DNA of 64,000 bases from Pseudomonadota bacterium (GTDB lineage: Bacteria > Desulfobacterota > Desulfobulbia > Desulfobulbales > Desulfocapsaceae), in assembly GCA_018817385.1 (NCBI GenBank), contig JAHIUA010000068.1, positions 1 through 64,000 of the forward strand. The letters run 5' to 3'. The notes beneath the pieces were generated by a model. That model had not been told where the DNA came from. It worked only from the letters and a program-made list of their open reading frames with translations, and made no database searches. Made by a program: the position numbers and the translations under genes. Shown in pieces: positions 38,175 to 46,135 of this stretch. The first letter of the stretch is position 1. Each line of letters starts with the position of its first letter.

Positions 38175-38812
38175 TCCGCAACACTGGCATTCTGGGCGGC
38201 ACCTTTGATCCGGTTCACAATGGTCACCTCGAACTCGCTGAAGCAGCGGGTACGCTCTGTAATCTCGATGAAATTATTTTGCTTCCCGCTGCGGTTCCAC
38301 CCCATAAACAAGAAGTGGTTGCTGACTTTTCTGACAGAGTTGCAATGCTTGAAGTTGCCGTGAGCAACAGACCGACCCTGAGTCTTTCTACCATTGAAAA
38401 ACTTCTTCCTACTCCCTCCTATACCATTGATACGCTTCGTTACCTTTTGCTCCACTCCCTTCGTCCAGTGGAATATTTCTTTATTACTGGAGCAGACGCT
38501 TTTCTTGATATACTTTCCTGGAAAGAATATAAGGAACTTTTGCGTACAACCCATTTTATAGTTTTTTCCCGCATGGGCAGTGATAACATTAAGCTGTACA
38601 AGCTGTTCGAGGAGCTTGGGTATCATAACAAAAGAGATGGATGGTACAACACAGCTTTCCAAAAATGGATCTATTGCTCTGCTTCTACACCGTCGCCTGT
38701 TTCTTCTTCCGAGATACGAAAACGGGTGGCAAAAGGCCTTCCTATAAACATGCTTGTTCCTGGAGGAGTTTTTGAATATATCAGCCGTAACAGTATCTAT
38801 GCTGTTCGATAA
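38171..38812 (+). CDS. nadD: Nicotinate-nucleotide adenylyltransferase NadD
   Basis: NadD makes deamido-NAD from nicotinate mononucleotide and ATP. The 213 residues show the nucleotidyltransferase motifs GILGGTFDPVHNGHL and, near the C-terminus, SSSEIRKRVAKG (the ISSTxIR motif), plus FFITGADAFLDI. The start codon is TTG, overlapping the proA stop (TTGA), which implies translational coupling. The proA-nadD order is common in bacteria. Confidence 0.94.
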   Translation: MIRNTGILGGTFDPVHNGHLELAEAAGTLCNLDEIILLPAAVPPHKQEVVADFSDRVAMLEVAVSNRPTLSLSTIEKLLPTPSYTIDTLRYLLLHSLRPVEYFFITGADAFLDILSWKEYKELLRTTHFIVFSRMGSDNIKLYKLFEELGYHNKRDGWYNTAFQKWIYCSASTPSPVSSSEIRKRVAKGLPINMLVPGGVFEYISRNSIYAVR

Positions 38813-38883
38813 ATCACATTGTATTTAGTAAGTTATAACAAAATACCCCCTGTTCCCTGGCCAGAATAAAAAAAGAGAAAAGC

Positions 38884-38914
38884 TTGACTTTCTCTCCTTA
38901 TCTCATGCTATACT
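38884..38914 (+). promoter_or_regulatory. Probable extended -10 promoter of the CheB-like gene
   Basis: TTGACT (38884-38889), a 19-base spacer and TATACT (38909-38914) preceded by TG one base upstream (TGCTATACT), an extended -10. It lies 69 bases before the CheB-like start. Confidence 0.5.
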
Positions 38915-38982
38915 GAAAGACAATATCAGTATACTTTTCTCTCAGAAAAGACTTTTTTATCATTTTCTTCAGGCAGTAACAT

Positions 38983-40191
38983 ATGGTCCAGCATAACTCC
39001 ATCAATTCTCCAGTAAAACTCCTTATTGTCGACGACTCTTGGGTTTTGAGGAAAGTTCTGCGTGAGACCCTTGCCCAAAGGGAAGATATAAAGATCGTGG
39101 GAGAGGCTGCCAACGGTATAGAGGCTCTTGGTATAATCCTCCAGGTAACCCCTGATGTTATTTTACTGGATGTGGAAATGCCAACTATGGATGGCATGAC
39201 TACCCTGCAGCATCTCATGATTCAGACCCCTACACCCACCATTATGCTCTCGAGTTTGAGTAAAGAGGGATCGGCCCGTTGTTTCGATGCCTTGAAGTAT
39301 GGGGCGGTGGATTTTATTAGTAAGAACAATTTTTTCAAAGGAATGGATAGGGCTGATCAAGGCCAGTTTGTTGCAGAAAAAATTTTCGTTGCAGCGCACA
39401 CAACCGTTCACTCTATTGATCCCATGCAGCAGGCCTTTGCAGCCAATGCCTTGACGAAAACACAGGTGAAAGTCGTTTTTTGTGAGGACTGCGGGGCGAG
39501 GCATATTCTTCAGAACCCGCTACAGGCCGTTGTCAGTGTGAAATGTGACAATTGTGGTGATGATATTTCTCTGGTAGCGGAGAAACGATTCAGAAGAGTG
39601 AATTTTGTCACAGTAATCGGGTGCGGGGAAGGCGGGTACGCTAATCTCTTAAAAATCATTCCTGTCTTAAATCAAGACATAGGAGGAGCGTTACTTGTTG
39701 TCATTCGAGATGAAGTGGAACATGTAGAATCCTTTATGAAATATCTTGATGCCATCAGTGATTTCAAGGTCTCTCTGGCTCAGGACGGATTAACTCTCGA
39801 AGGAGGCGGCTGCTATATCTTTTCAGGGAATGAACATGTCGAGCTCTCTCCCTACAGTGGAAACTACACCTTACAGATGGAGGCAAATCCGCTGTCTGGC
39901 AACATTGGTGGCATCGATAACTTGATGATTTCTACAAGTAGAACCTTGAAAAACAGGGTAGCTGGTATCCTCCTGTCAGGGGCTGATGACGATGGAAGCA
40001 AGGGTATGGAAGAGATTTTGAAAAATAAAGGCACCTGCTGGGTGTTAAATCCAGATCACTGTCTGCAAAAGACAATGAGCCGTGGAGTTGTTGCTAAATA
40101 CAATCTTTCAGCCGATCTGGATGAACTGGCTGTTGTCACTCAGATCCAGGAGATTCATATCAGCCATCAAGAGCATGTAACCACTGCCTGA
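38983..40191 (+). CDS. CheB-like receiver protein with zinc ribbon and degenerate esterase domain
   Basis: The 402-residue protein is built like the chemotaxis methylesterase CheB but altered. The receiver domain (about 10-130) is intact, with Asp63 in LLDVEMPTMDG and acidic pair Asp17-Asp18. The linker holds a zinc ribbon, Cys167-x2-Cys170 and Cys188-x2-Cys191. The C-terminal domain keeps the CheB fold, but the catalytic Ser of IGASTGG is Gly215 (IGCGEGG) and the catalytic His position reads VIRDE; only the Asp in LSGADDDGSKG remains. It should therefore be unable to hydrolyse glutamyl methyl esters and may be a binding or output module. No chemotaxis genes are nearby; a PilZ gene follows. 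Confidence 0.82.
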   Translation: MVQHNSINSPVKLLIVDDSWVLRKVLRETLAQREDIKIVGEAANGIEALGIILQVTPDVILLDVEMPTMDGMTTLQHLMIQTPTPTIMLSSLSKEGSARCFDALKYGAVDFISKNNFFKGMDRADQGQFVAEKIFVAAHTTVHSIDPMQQAFAANALTKTQVKVVFCEDCGARHILQNPLQAVVSVKCDNCGDDISLVAEKRFRRVNFVTVIGCGEGGYANLLKIIPVLNQDIGGALLVVIRDEVEHVESFMKYLDAISDFKVSLAQDGLTLEGGGCYIFSGNEHVELSPYSGNYTLQMEANPLSGNIGGIDNLMISTSRTLKNRVAGILLSGADDDGSKGMEEILKNKGTCWVLNPDHCLQKTMSRGVVAKYNLSADLDELAVVTQIQEIHISHQEHVTTA

Positions 40192-40229
40192 CATAATCAA
40201 ACAGAATCATATTCAAGGAGAGGCAGGAA

Positions 40230-40622
40230 ATGGAAAGCGGTGACAGAGGCGAAAGACGAGAACATTCCCGTGCCCTTTTAGATATTGCCCTTGAAGTCTG
40301 TCTTCTAAATGGCGAGGACTCAGCTAAAGATTTTTGCCTTCTTCCATGCAGTGGCAGGGATATCAGTGGGGGAGGCATTTCTTTTTATGCACCAAGGAGA
40401 TATCCGCCCGAATCGCTTCTTCGCCTCTGTATTCCTTTGCCCAACACCATGGCGTTGGGCCAAAACGGACACAACAACCCGCTTAAAGTGATGGGAAAAG
40501 TGATGTGGTGTAAAAGGAATAGAGAGGCTGACACCTACGTCGTTGGAGTTCAATTCCTCAATATTTATGAAAAGGATTATCACTTCCTCAATGACTATGT
40601 ACAAAAGCTTCTCAGGAGTTAG
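40230..40622 (+). CDS. PilZ domain protein (c-di-GMP receptor)
   Basis: PilZ domains bind cyclic di-GMP and change the activity of motility, secretion or polysaccharide machinery. The 130-residue single-domain protein has the ligand motif RGERREHSR (Arg residues at 6, 9, 10 and 14) and D-x-S-x-x-G as RDISGGGISF, at the expected spacing of about 30 residues. AAGGAG precedes the ATG. It is 38 bases after the CheB-like gene, and probably in the same transcript, linking that protein to c-di-GMP signalling. Confidence 0.88.
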   Translation: MESGDRGERREHSRALLDIALEVCLLNGEDSAKDFCLLPCSGRDISGGGISFYAPRRYPPESLLRLCIPLPNTMALGQNGHNNPLKVMGKVMWCKRNREADTYVVGVQFLNIYEKDYHFLNDYVQKLLRS

Positions 40623-40744
40623 TCCCTTTTTATCTTGTTTTCATTGATGGTGGAAGGCAGTACCAGCAAGGTATGGTGTAAACCGGAATGCACCGCACGG
40701 GTCATCTCTCTGCTCTGTTTTTTTTCACCTATCCTTCTTTTGTC

Positions 40745-42070
40745 ATGCGATTTATAGCTGACCTCCATATTCATTCACTCTATTCCCGCGCCACAGCAAA
40801 GGATTCTCATATTGCCTCTCTTGCGGCCTGGGCGCGCATTAAAGGGGTGCATGTTCTAGGTACTGGAGATTTTACTCACCCAATCTGGTTTCAGCAATTA
40901 AAAGAGACTCTCCAACCTGCGGAGCCAGGGTTCTTTCGTCTGAAAGAGACCACTAAACGTGATTTTTCCTCTCTCTTGCAGACTGATATCATGACAGAAG
41001 CCATCCTTACTCGTTTTGTGCTTACTGCTGAGATCAGTTCCATTTATAAAAGAGGTGGCAAGGTCAGAAAGGTACACAATATTCTTTTTGTCCCTGATTT
41101 TGCTGCAGCTGAACGGGTCAATAGAACACTTGCTTCCATCGGCAACCTTGAGTCGGATGGACGACCAATTCTTGGCCTGGATTGTCATGATCTGCTGGAG
41201 ATCCTCTTGGAAAAGGCTCCAGGGGGCTTTCTGATTCCAGCGCATATCTGGACCCCGTGGTTTTCACTCTTTGGCTCAAAGTCCGGATTTGATTGTCTGG
41301 AAGACTGCTTTGGCGAACTGAGTCCGCATATCTTTGCCCTCGAAACAGGGCTTTCCTCTGACCCCGAGATGAACCGTCTGATCTCTGCTCTCGATCGTTA
41401 TACCCTTGTTTCGAATTCCGATTGCCATTCTCCTTCCAGACTCTGTCGAGAGGCCAATATTTTCGAAACCAAATTCGATTATTACTCTCTGCAAGAGGCT
41501 ATTAAGAGTCCATGTACCAGTGCTGGAGAGCAATGCTTTGCAGGCACAATAGAATTTTATCCAGAAGAAGGAAAATATCATCATGACGGTCACCGCAAAT
41601 GTGGATTTTGTTGTGATCCGTATACAAGCAGTGAACTGTCCGGTATCTGTCCGGAATGTGGTAAACCGATGACCATAGGTGTGCTATCCAGGGTGATTGA
41701 GCTGGCTGATCGGAGGATTCCCCAATTTCCAAAGGGATCTCCAGCTGTATACAGCTTGATCCCTTTGACTGAGATTCTTTCCGAAATAGTCGGTGTTGGA
41801 CCGAATAGTAAAACTGTTGGTGGTCATTATGTAAAATGCATTGAACGATTTGGCTCGGAACTCAATGTCCTTCTCCAGAGTCCCATTCAAGATCTCGCTG
41901 CGGGATATTCACCGCTCCTGGCCGAGGCAGTAGACAGGGTACGGAAAAGGCTTGTTATCCGTCAGGCCGGTTATGATGGTAATTTTGGCACGATTTCCGT
42001 TTTTCATCCTGGAGAAAAAGAGATCCTGGCAGGAAAGGACGATATTTTTAGAGGAAGAATCAAGAGATAA
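40745..42070 (+). CDS. Endonuclease Q-type PHP nuclease
   Basis: The 441-residue protein fits the EndoQ family (often annotated as UvrD-like or conserved hypothetical), known from Thermococcales to nick DNA 5' of deaminated bases such as hypoxanthine and uracil and at abasic sites. The PHP metal site is complete: DLHIHSLYSRAT, GTGDFTHP, LTAEIS, HNILF, PAHIWTPWFSLFGSKSGF and SNSDCHSP. A four-cysteine zinc finger (CGFC, CPEC) follows, then a C-terminal region. I use ATG 40745, where the family begins; ATG 40688 would add 19 atypical residues. DNA repair role is inferred from family, not shown for bacteria of this type. Confidence 0.82.
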   Translation: MRFIADLHIHSLYSRATAKDSHIASLAAWARIKGVHVLGTGDFTHPIWFQQLKETLQPAEPGFFRLKETTKRDFSSLLQTDIMTEAILTRFVLTAEISSIYKRGGKVRKVHNILFVPDFAAAERVNRTLASIGNLESDGRPILGLDCHDLLEILLEKAPGGFLIPAHIWTPWFSLFGSKSGFDCLEDCFGELSPHIFALETGLSSDPEMNRLISALDRYTLVSNSDCHSPSRLCREANIFETKFDYYSLQEAIKSPCTSAGEQCFAGTIEFYPEEGKYHHDGHRKCGFCCDPYTSSELSGICPECGKPMTIGVLSRVIELADRRIPQFPKGSPAVYSLIPLTEILSEIVGVGPNSKTVGGHYVKCIERFGSELNVLLQSPIQDLAAGYSPLLAEAVDRVRKRLVIRQAGYDGNFGTISVFHPGEKEILAGKDDIFRGRIKR

Positions 42071-42159
42071 AAAAGAAAAAAGAGATACGATCAAGAGTGA
42101 AGGATAGGCCCTTGCTCTCTATTGGCAAAAAGAAGGTGGTAACTCCTGGCCAGACAAAG

Positions 42160-42178
42160 AGGTGACTCAATGTCACCT
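42160..42178. repeat. 7-bp hairpin between convergent endoQ and nnr genes
   Basis: AGGTGAC and GTCACCT form a perfect stem around TCAAT. No T-run follows on either strand, so a terminator role is uncertain. Confidence 0.35.
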
Positions 42179-42263
42179 GCTAAGAGACCTGCGTACCTCT
42201 TTCAAGGGTTTTGAAAAATGTTCAGGGGGGCTCCTGGTCGCTGTTTACCTGGGAAAAGAACCA

Positions 42264-43871
42264 TCAGGCCCTAAGATGGAGAAGACTGTGTATGCACTCC
42301 GGCAGTCTATCACTCAGCTCAGTTGCGGTGTAGCCGAAACCATATCGTTCGTAGAGACAATCTCCGGCCATGCCATGGAGAAAAACCCCGGCTGCTGCGG
42401 CCTCTTCACAGCCAAGGCCCTGGCAGAGGAGGCCTCCGATAATTCCGCTGAGGACATCACCCATTCCTCCGGTAGCCATTCCCGGATTCCCACTGGTATT
42501 GATAGAAGTGTTGCCGCCTGATGAGGTGATGATGGTACCGGCACCTTTCAGGATCATGATGTAATCGTTCCTCTCCTTGCTGTAAATTCTACATGCTTCC
42601 TGAGCAGCACGCATTCGATTTTCCTGAACCTCTTCCACGCTACAGCCAAGGAGTCTTGCCATTTCGCCGGGATGTGGAGTAAGTATTCTCGGGCCCGCGG
42701 CCAGTTTCAGTGTGGCACGGTTTTGTGCCAGAATATTTAATGCGTCAGCATCAAGAACCATGGGTAATTCAACGGTCTGATACAGCCTGAGAACAAGATC
42801 CGCTGTGGCCTTTTCTGTGCCTAAGCCAGGCCCAAGGACGACAGCTTTCTTGCCTGTCAGGTCCTGTTCAATGGTAAGAATGTCATTGATATCAAGAAAA
42901 TCAGTAGAGGACGGCAGGGGGATGGTCATCGCCTCAACAAGCAGAGTTTCAAAGATGGAATTCATGGATTTTGTGGTAAAGAGACTGACAAGGCCGCTCC
43001 CTGTTCGCAAGGCCCCTTTCACTGCAAGTATTGCAGCGCCTGTTTTTCCGGTGGATCCGGCCAAGACTGCGAGATGACCATGGCTTCCCTTATGAACATT
43101 ATCGATGCGTTTCAAGGGGGAAACCAGCTTCGTCGCAGTGTTACGATCAAGCAGTTCGGTGGTAATTCTGGCGCGTTCTAAGGCTTCGGGAGGAATACCG
43201 ATGTCAATTACATGGAGCTTGCCGGTGCTCTCAGGGCCATGATGGAGGACATGCCCCGGTTTGGCACATCCGTAAGTAGCGGTATGGTCGGCATGGATAC
43301 AAGTTCCATGGACCTTTCCATTGTCAGAATCCATACCTGATGCAATATCGACGGCGATAACCGGGATTCCTCGCACCAGTTCAGAATAGTTGATGAGGTT
43401 AATAATTTCTAAAAACTGATTCTTTACGGTTCGAACGAGACCAGTACCAAAAAGGGCATCGATAATGGCATAACAGGGCTGGCCACGACTGACAAACTGT
43501 TTATAGAGAACAGGAAGGGTTTGTACCCGTGCCTCGCTGTCGATGATATGAAAGGGGAGGCGAAGTTTGCGGATGATATCCATATTGGCTGCAGCGTCCC
43601 CTTTAAGTTGGTCTGGGTTGACCAGGAAAAAGAAAATCGGCTGACAGCCACGTTGATGGAGATGACGACCAATGACGAGACCATCGCCGCCGTTATTGCC
43701 TGGACCAATGAACAGTAAGGCAAAAGAATTTGTGGCCGGCCCCAACTCCTCTTCCATCATTCGGACTGTTCCCAGCCCGGCATTCTCCATAAGGACAATT
43801 CCGGGAATGAGATATTCGTTGATAGCGGATTGATCGAGACTGCGCATTTCTGCAGCATTAGGTAATTTCAT
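42264..43871 (-). CDS. nnr: Bifunctional NAD(P)HX epimerase/dehydratase
   Basis: This enzyme repairs hydrated NADH and NADPH. The N-terminal half (about 1-225) is the YjeF_N epimerase, with GPGNNGGDGLVIGRHL, ALFGTGL and AVDIASGMDSDNG. The C-terminal half (about 235-535) is the ribokinase-like ADP-dependent dehydratase, with HKGSHGHLAVLAGSTGKTGA, LTPHPGEMARLL and NPGMATGGMGDVLSGIIGG. The fused length of 535 is standard. It lies 27 bases after the second Roadblock gene on the same strand and is probably co-transcribed with the pair. Confidence 0.95.
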   Translation of the reverse strand: MKLPNAAEMRSLDQSAINEYLIPGIVLMENAGLGTVRMMEEELGPATNSFALLFIGPGNNGGDGLVIGRHLHQRGCQPIFFFLVNPDQLKGDAAANMDIIRKLRLPFHIIDSEARVQTLPVLYKQFVSRGQPCYAIIDALFGTGLVRTVKNQFLEIINLINYSELVRGIPVIAVDIASGMDSDNGKVHGTCIHADHTATYGCAKPGHVLHHGPESTGKLHVIDIGIPPEALERARITTELLDRNTATKLVSPLKRIDNVHKGSHGHLAVLAGSTGKTGAAILAVKGALRTGSGLVSLFTTKSMNSIFETLLVEAMTIPLPSSTDFLDINDILTIEQDLTGKKAVVLGPGLGTEKATADLVLRLYQTVELPMVLDADALNILAQNRATLKLAAGPRILTPHPGEMARLLGCSVEEVQENRMRAAQEACRIYSKERNDYIMILKGAGTIITSSGGNTSINTSGNPGMATGGMGDVLSGIIGGLLCQGLGCEEAAAAGVFLHGMAGDCLYERYGFGYTATELSDRLPECIHSLLHLRA

Positions 43872-43898
43872 AAGAGTTATTTGCAGGTAAAAGAAAAG

Positions 43899-44231
43899 TT
43901 AGGAAAGCCCTTTCAGGAAGGTTAGAATAGAACCGGCCAGGACTTGTGGGTCGCTGTCTGGATGTTTGATAATTCCGAGATAGTAACGTCCAAGGGAAAA
44001 AACAAGAATATTTTCCCCTGACATTCGCTCTACACAGAGATGGAGATAACGTCTTCCGCCAAGGTTTTCTGCAAAACTGTCACAGTATTTGCCGCTGCTG
44101 ACAACGATTGAAGAGAGAGAGACGGCGTCAGCAAAATTTTCGCTCACCACGTGTCCGTCATTGCGAACGAGAAGAAATTGGCCAACGCCTTCAATACTCC
44201 CTAGTCTGGAAAAATCTTTTGCAGTCGCCAT
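43899..44231 (-). CDS. Roadblock/LC7-like small protein
   Basis: The 110-residue protein resembles Roadblock/LC7 (MglB-like) domains: GSIEGVGQFLLVRNDGHVV, then a helix, a strand pair and a final helix ILTFLKGL. Such proteins regulate or scaffold small Ras-like GTPases in bacteria. ATG 44231 has AAGGAG seven bases upstream, inside the end of the preceding gene, so coupling with it is likely; an upstream start at 44387 would overlap that gene heavily. No GTPase gene is adjacent. Confidence 0.65.
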   Translation of the reverse strand: MATAKDFSRLGSIEGVGQFLLVRNDGHVVSENFADAVSLSSIVVSSGKYCDSFAENLGGRRYLHLCVERMSGENILVFSLGRYYLGIIKHPDSDPQVLAGSILTFLKGLS

Positions 44232-44235
44232 CGTC

Positions 44236-44910
44236 TTACTCCTTTCCTGAAAAGGTTTCCATGGCCTTTTTGAATGTTTTGCGGTCATTGGCATTGTCAA
44301 TTTCTTCTGCAAGGACACGAATGAGCTCGGGAAGATTTTCCGGCGTTGGGGAAAATTTTGTTTCCCATTCTTCTCTGAAATCCTCAAAAATCAACTCTGC
44401 CACTGGACCGATATACTTGGACAGTTCATTTTTAAGGGTATTCAGGGGGCCGTTCAGCTTAGATTCAGGAGCAATGCCTGTATTCCGGGCCTTGTTTTCA
44501 GGGGTGATGGAGGTGGGTGTGGGCTCTGCCAGGGGGGGCGTTATCTCCAGGATGTCCTTTTCTTCTTCGTCGTCTGATTGAATATTCAGCGCTAACTGAA
44601 CCGTCATGTTGACCATGCTGGGAGAAAGGGAAGGACGATAAAATAAAAACAGCCATTGTCCTTGCTCAAGAACCGTTGCAAAAAGAACAAGATCTTTAAA
44701 AGTCACCCGGAAATTTCCTGTGTCATGGAAATGAACGGAGAACTGGGAAAAGATCTTGGAGAATTTCAGCGCAACCTGCAACAAATCGTCCACATTGGTT
44801 ATTCCTGTTGCCTGGTTGCCGTAAACTCCTCTCTCGGGTGCAAAGAGAAATCCTCCTTGGATTTCAGGAAGACTGGCTATAATATCACTGAGTTTTGCCT
44901 CATAATTCAT
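44236..44910 (-). CDS. Roadblock-like protein with helical C-terminal domain
   Basis: The 224-residue product starts with a Roadblock-like module (about 1-115: LPEIQGGFLFAPERGVYG), then a Pro/Thr/Glu-rich linker (about 115-145) and a compact helical C-terminal domain (LSKYIGPVAELIFEDFREEW). That C-terminal unit is found with bacterial signalling proteins and has been given a DUF number (DUF8082, from memory). Function unknown; with the next gene it may form a hetero-dimeric GTPase regulator. It is the first gene of a three-gene minus-strand run ending in nnr. Confidence 0.6.
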   Translation of the reverse strand: MNYEAKLSDIIASLPEIQGGFLFAPERGVYGNQATGITNVDDLLQVALKFSKIFSQFSVHFHDTGNFRVTFKDLVLFATVLEQGQWLFLFYRPSLSPSMVNMTVQLALNIQSDDEEEKDILEITPPLAEPTPTSITPENKARNTGIAPESKLNGPLNTLKNELSKYIGPVAELIFEDFREEWETKFSPTPENLPELIRVLAEEIDNANDRKTFKKAMETFSGKE

Positions 44911-45370
44911 TGAGTCCTCGCTGTACTGTCTGTATAATCAAGAGAATCGTAACAGAAATCAGTGATCCGCTGCACGAATAAACAGAATCGGAGTTTACCT
45001 GATAGAATAATATTGTCGTCTTGCAAAAAGGGAGGGAGGGAATTCACCACTTATGTTGCAATGTTTGAGCATACTGTTTACTTTGATGAAAAAGGAATAT
45101 CCTTTTTACTTGCCCATTTCATTATTGTTTTTAGTATATTACAAATAGTTTATTTTCCTCACGGTCCCAAAAAATAAAGAAATGAATACCTTCTCAAATT
45201 GTCACTTGCTGTTAGGGGAATTATACTCTCCAAAGGGGAATTTATAAGACTCTATACTGGTTAGTCTATAGTTGTGATTTTCCACTGTCAAGGAAAAAGA
45301 ATATTGTATTCAGCATCTTGCGTATTTTTTCTTGATTCTATTACCAAGAACGACTGCGTAGGGAGGAGAG
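44911..45370. other. 460-bp divergent intergenic region
   Basis: No gene is convincing. It separates the divergent Roadblock and DUF166 genes and should hold both promoters; the plus-strand one is visible at 45199-45227. The rest is AT-rich with two similar GGGGAATTATA-like copies near 45216 and 45236. Confidence 0.45.
45199..45227 (+). promoter_or_regulatory. Probable sigma-70 promoter of the DUF166 gene
   Basis: TTGTCA (45199-45204), a 17-base spacer and TATACT (45222-45227). The leader to the ATG at 45371 would be about 135 bases. Confidence 0.55.
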
Positions 45371-45994
45371 ATGGAAATAATCGTTTTTCAGGAACATGGA
45401 TCTGGTGAAAAGAAGATAGAAGGCGTTCAACAATTCGGTCAAGGGATAACTATCACCAGGATTTATTCGATTGATACATTTTTGCCTGACTTCATAGAGG
45501 ATCCAGGCGTTTTCATTAATGAGAATTTTTTTGCAGACCTGGTTTTAAACTATTTGAAACATCCGGATCTTGTTTGCCATTTGATTGAACTGTGCAACGT
45601 CAAAGGCATCCCTGTGGTTTCTGCTGGCAAAAAAGGGGGCGGTTTCACTCCATTCACCTGTTGTGGACTTGGCAAAAACCCTAAACTTGGCGTATATGGT
45701 GAAAAATTTGGCCTGCCTGAGTACAAGATCGTTTTCGAAAATGAGAGGATTGCGGCGATCGAGGTCTTGCGAGGTGCACCTTGCGGTGCTACTTGGGATG
45801 CGCTGCAGGAGTATGTTGGATGTTCTGTGGAAGATGTACTCACTCGTTTGCCCCGCCAGGTGCAGTATTTCTGTTCAGCAGACCCCAGTGGTTTTGATCC
45901 TGTGAGTGGCAAGAGTCCGGTTCATTATGCTGGCTATGTTCACATTGCAGCCTTAAAAAAGGCCCTTGAAGAAGCAGGCGCTATAATACCTTAA
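45371..45994 (+). CDS. DUF166 family protein
   Basis: The 207-residue cytoplasmic protein matches DUF166, a family common in methanogens and Archaeoglobus and sometimes called thymidylate-synthase-related without evidence. Visible family features are GIPVVSAGKKGGG, PFTCCGLGK, and the conserved RGAPCGATWDAL, with later cysteines in VGCSV and QYFCSADPSG. Five or more conserved cysteines suggest metal or Fe-S binding. GGAGGAG precedes the ATG. It stands alone between divergent and convergent neighbours; function is unknown. Confidence 0.75.
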   Translation: MEIIVFQEHGSGEKKIEGVQQFGQGITITRIYSIDTFLPDFIEDPGVFINENFFADLVLNYLKHPDLVCHLIELCNVKGIPVVSAGKKGGGFTPFTCCGLGKNPKLGVYGEKFGLPEYKIVFENERIAAIEVLRGAPCGATWDALQEYVGCSVEDVLTRLPRQVQYFCSADPSGFDPVSGKSPVHYAGYVHIAALKKALEEAGAIIP

Positions 45995-46135
45995 CAGACC
46001 TCGTTGTGAGAAAGAAGTTGAGCTTGCAAAGAGGCTAACTGCAATGAAGGGAAGACGAGTGATTTGGAGCTTTCTGTCCAGTCCAGAGGACAACCAAACA
46101 ACGGGTATTCTGGAACGGTCTGCCTTGGGTGCGAA

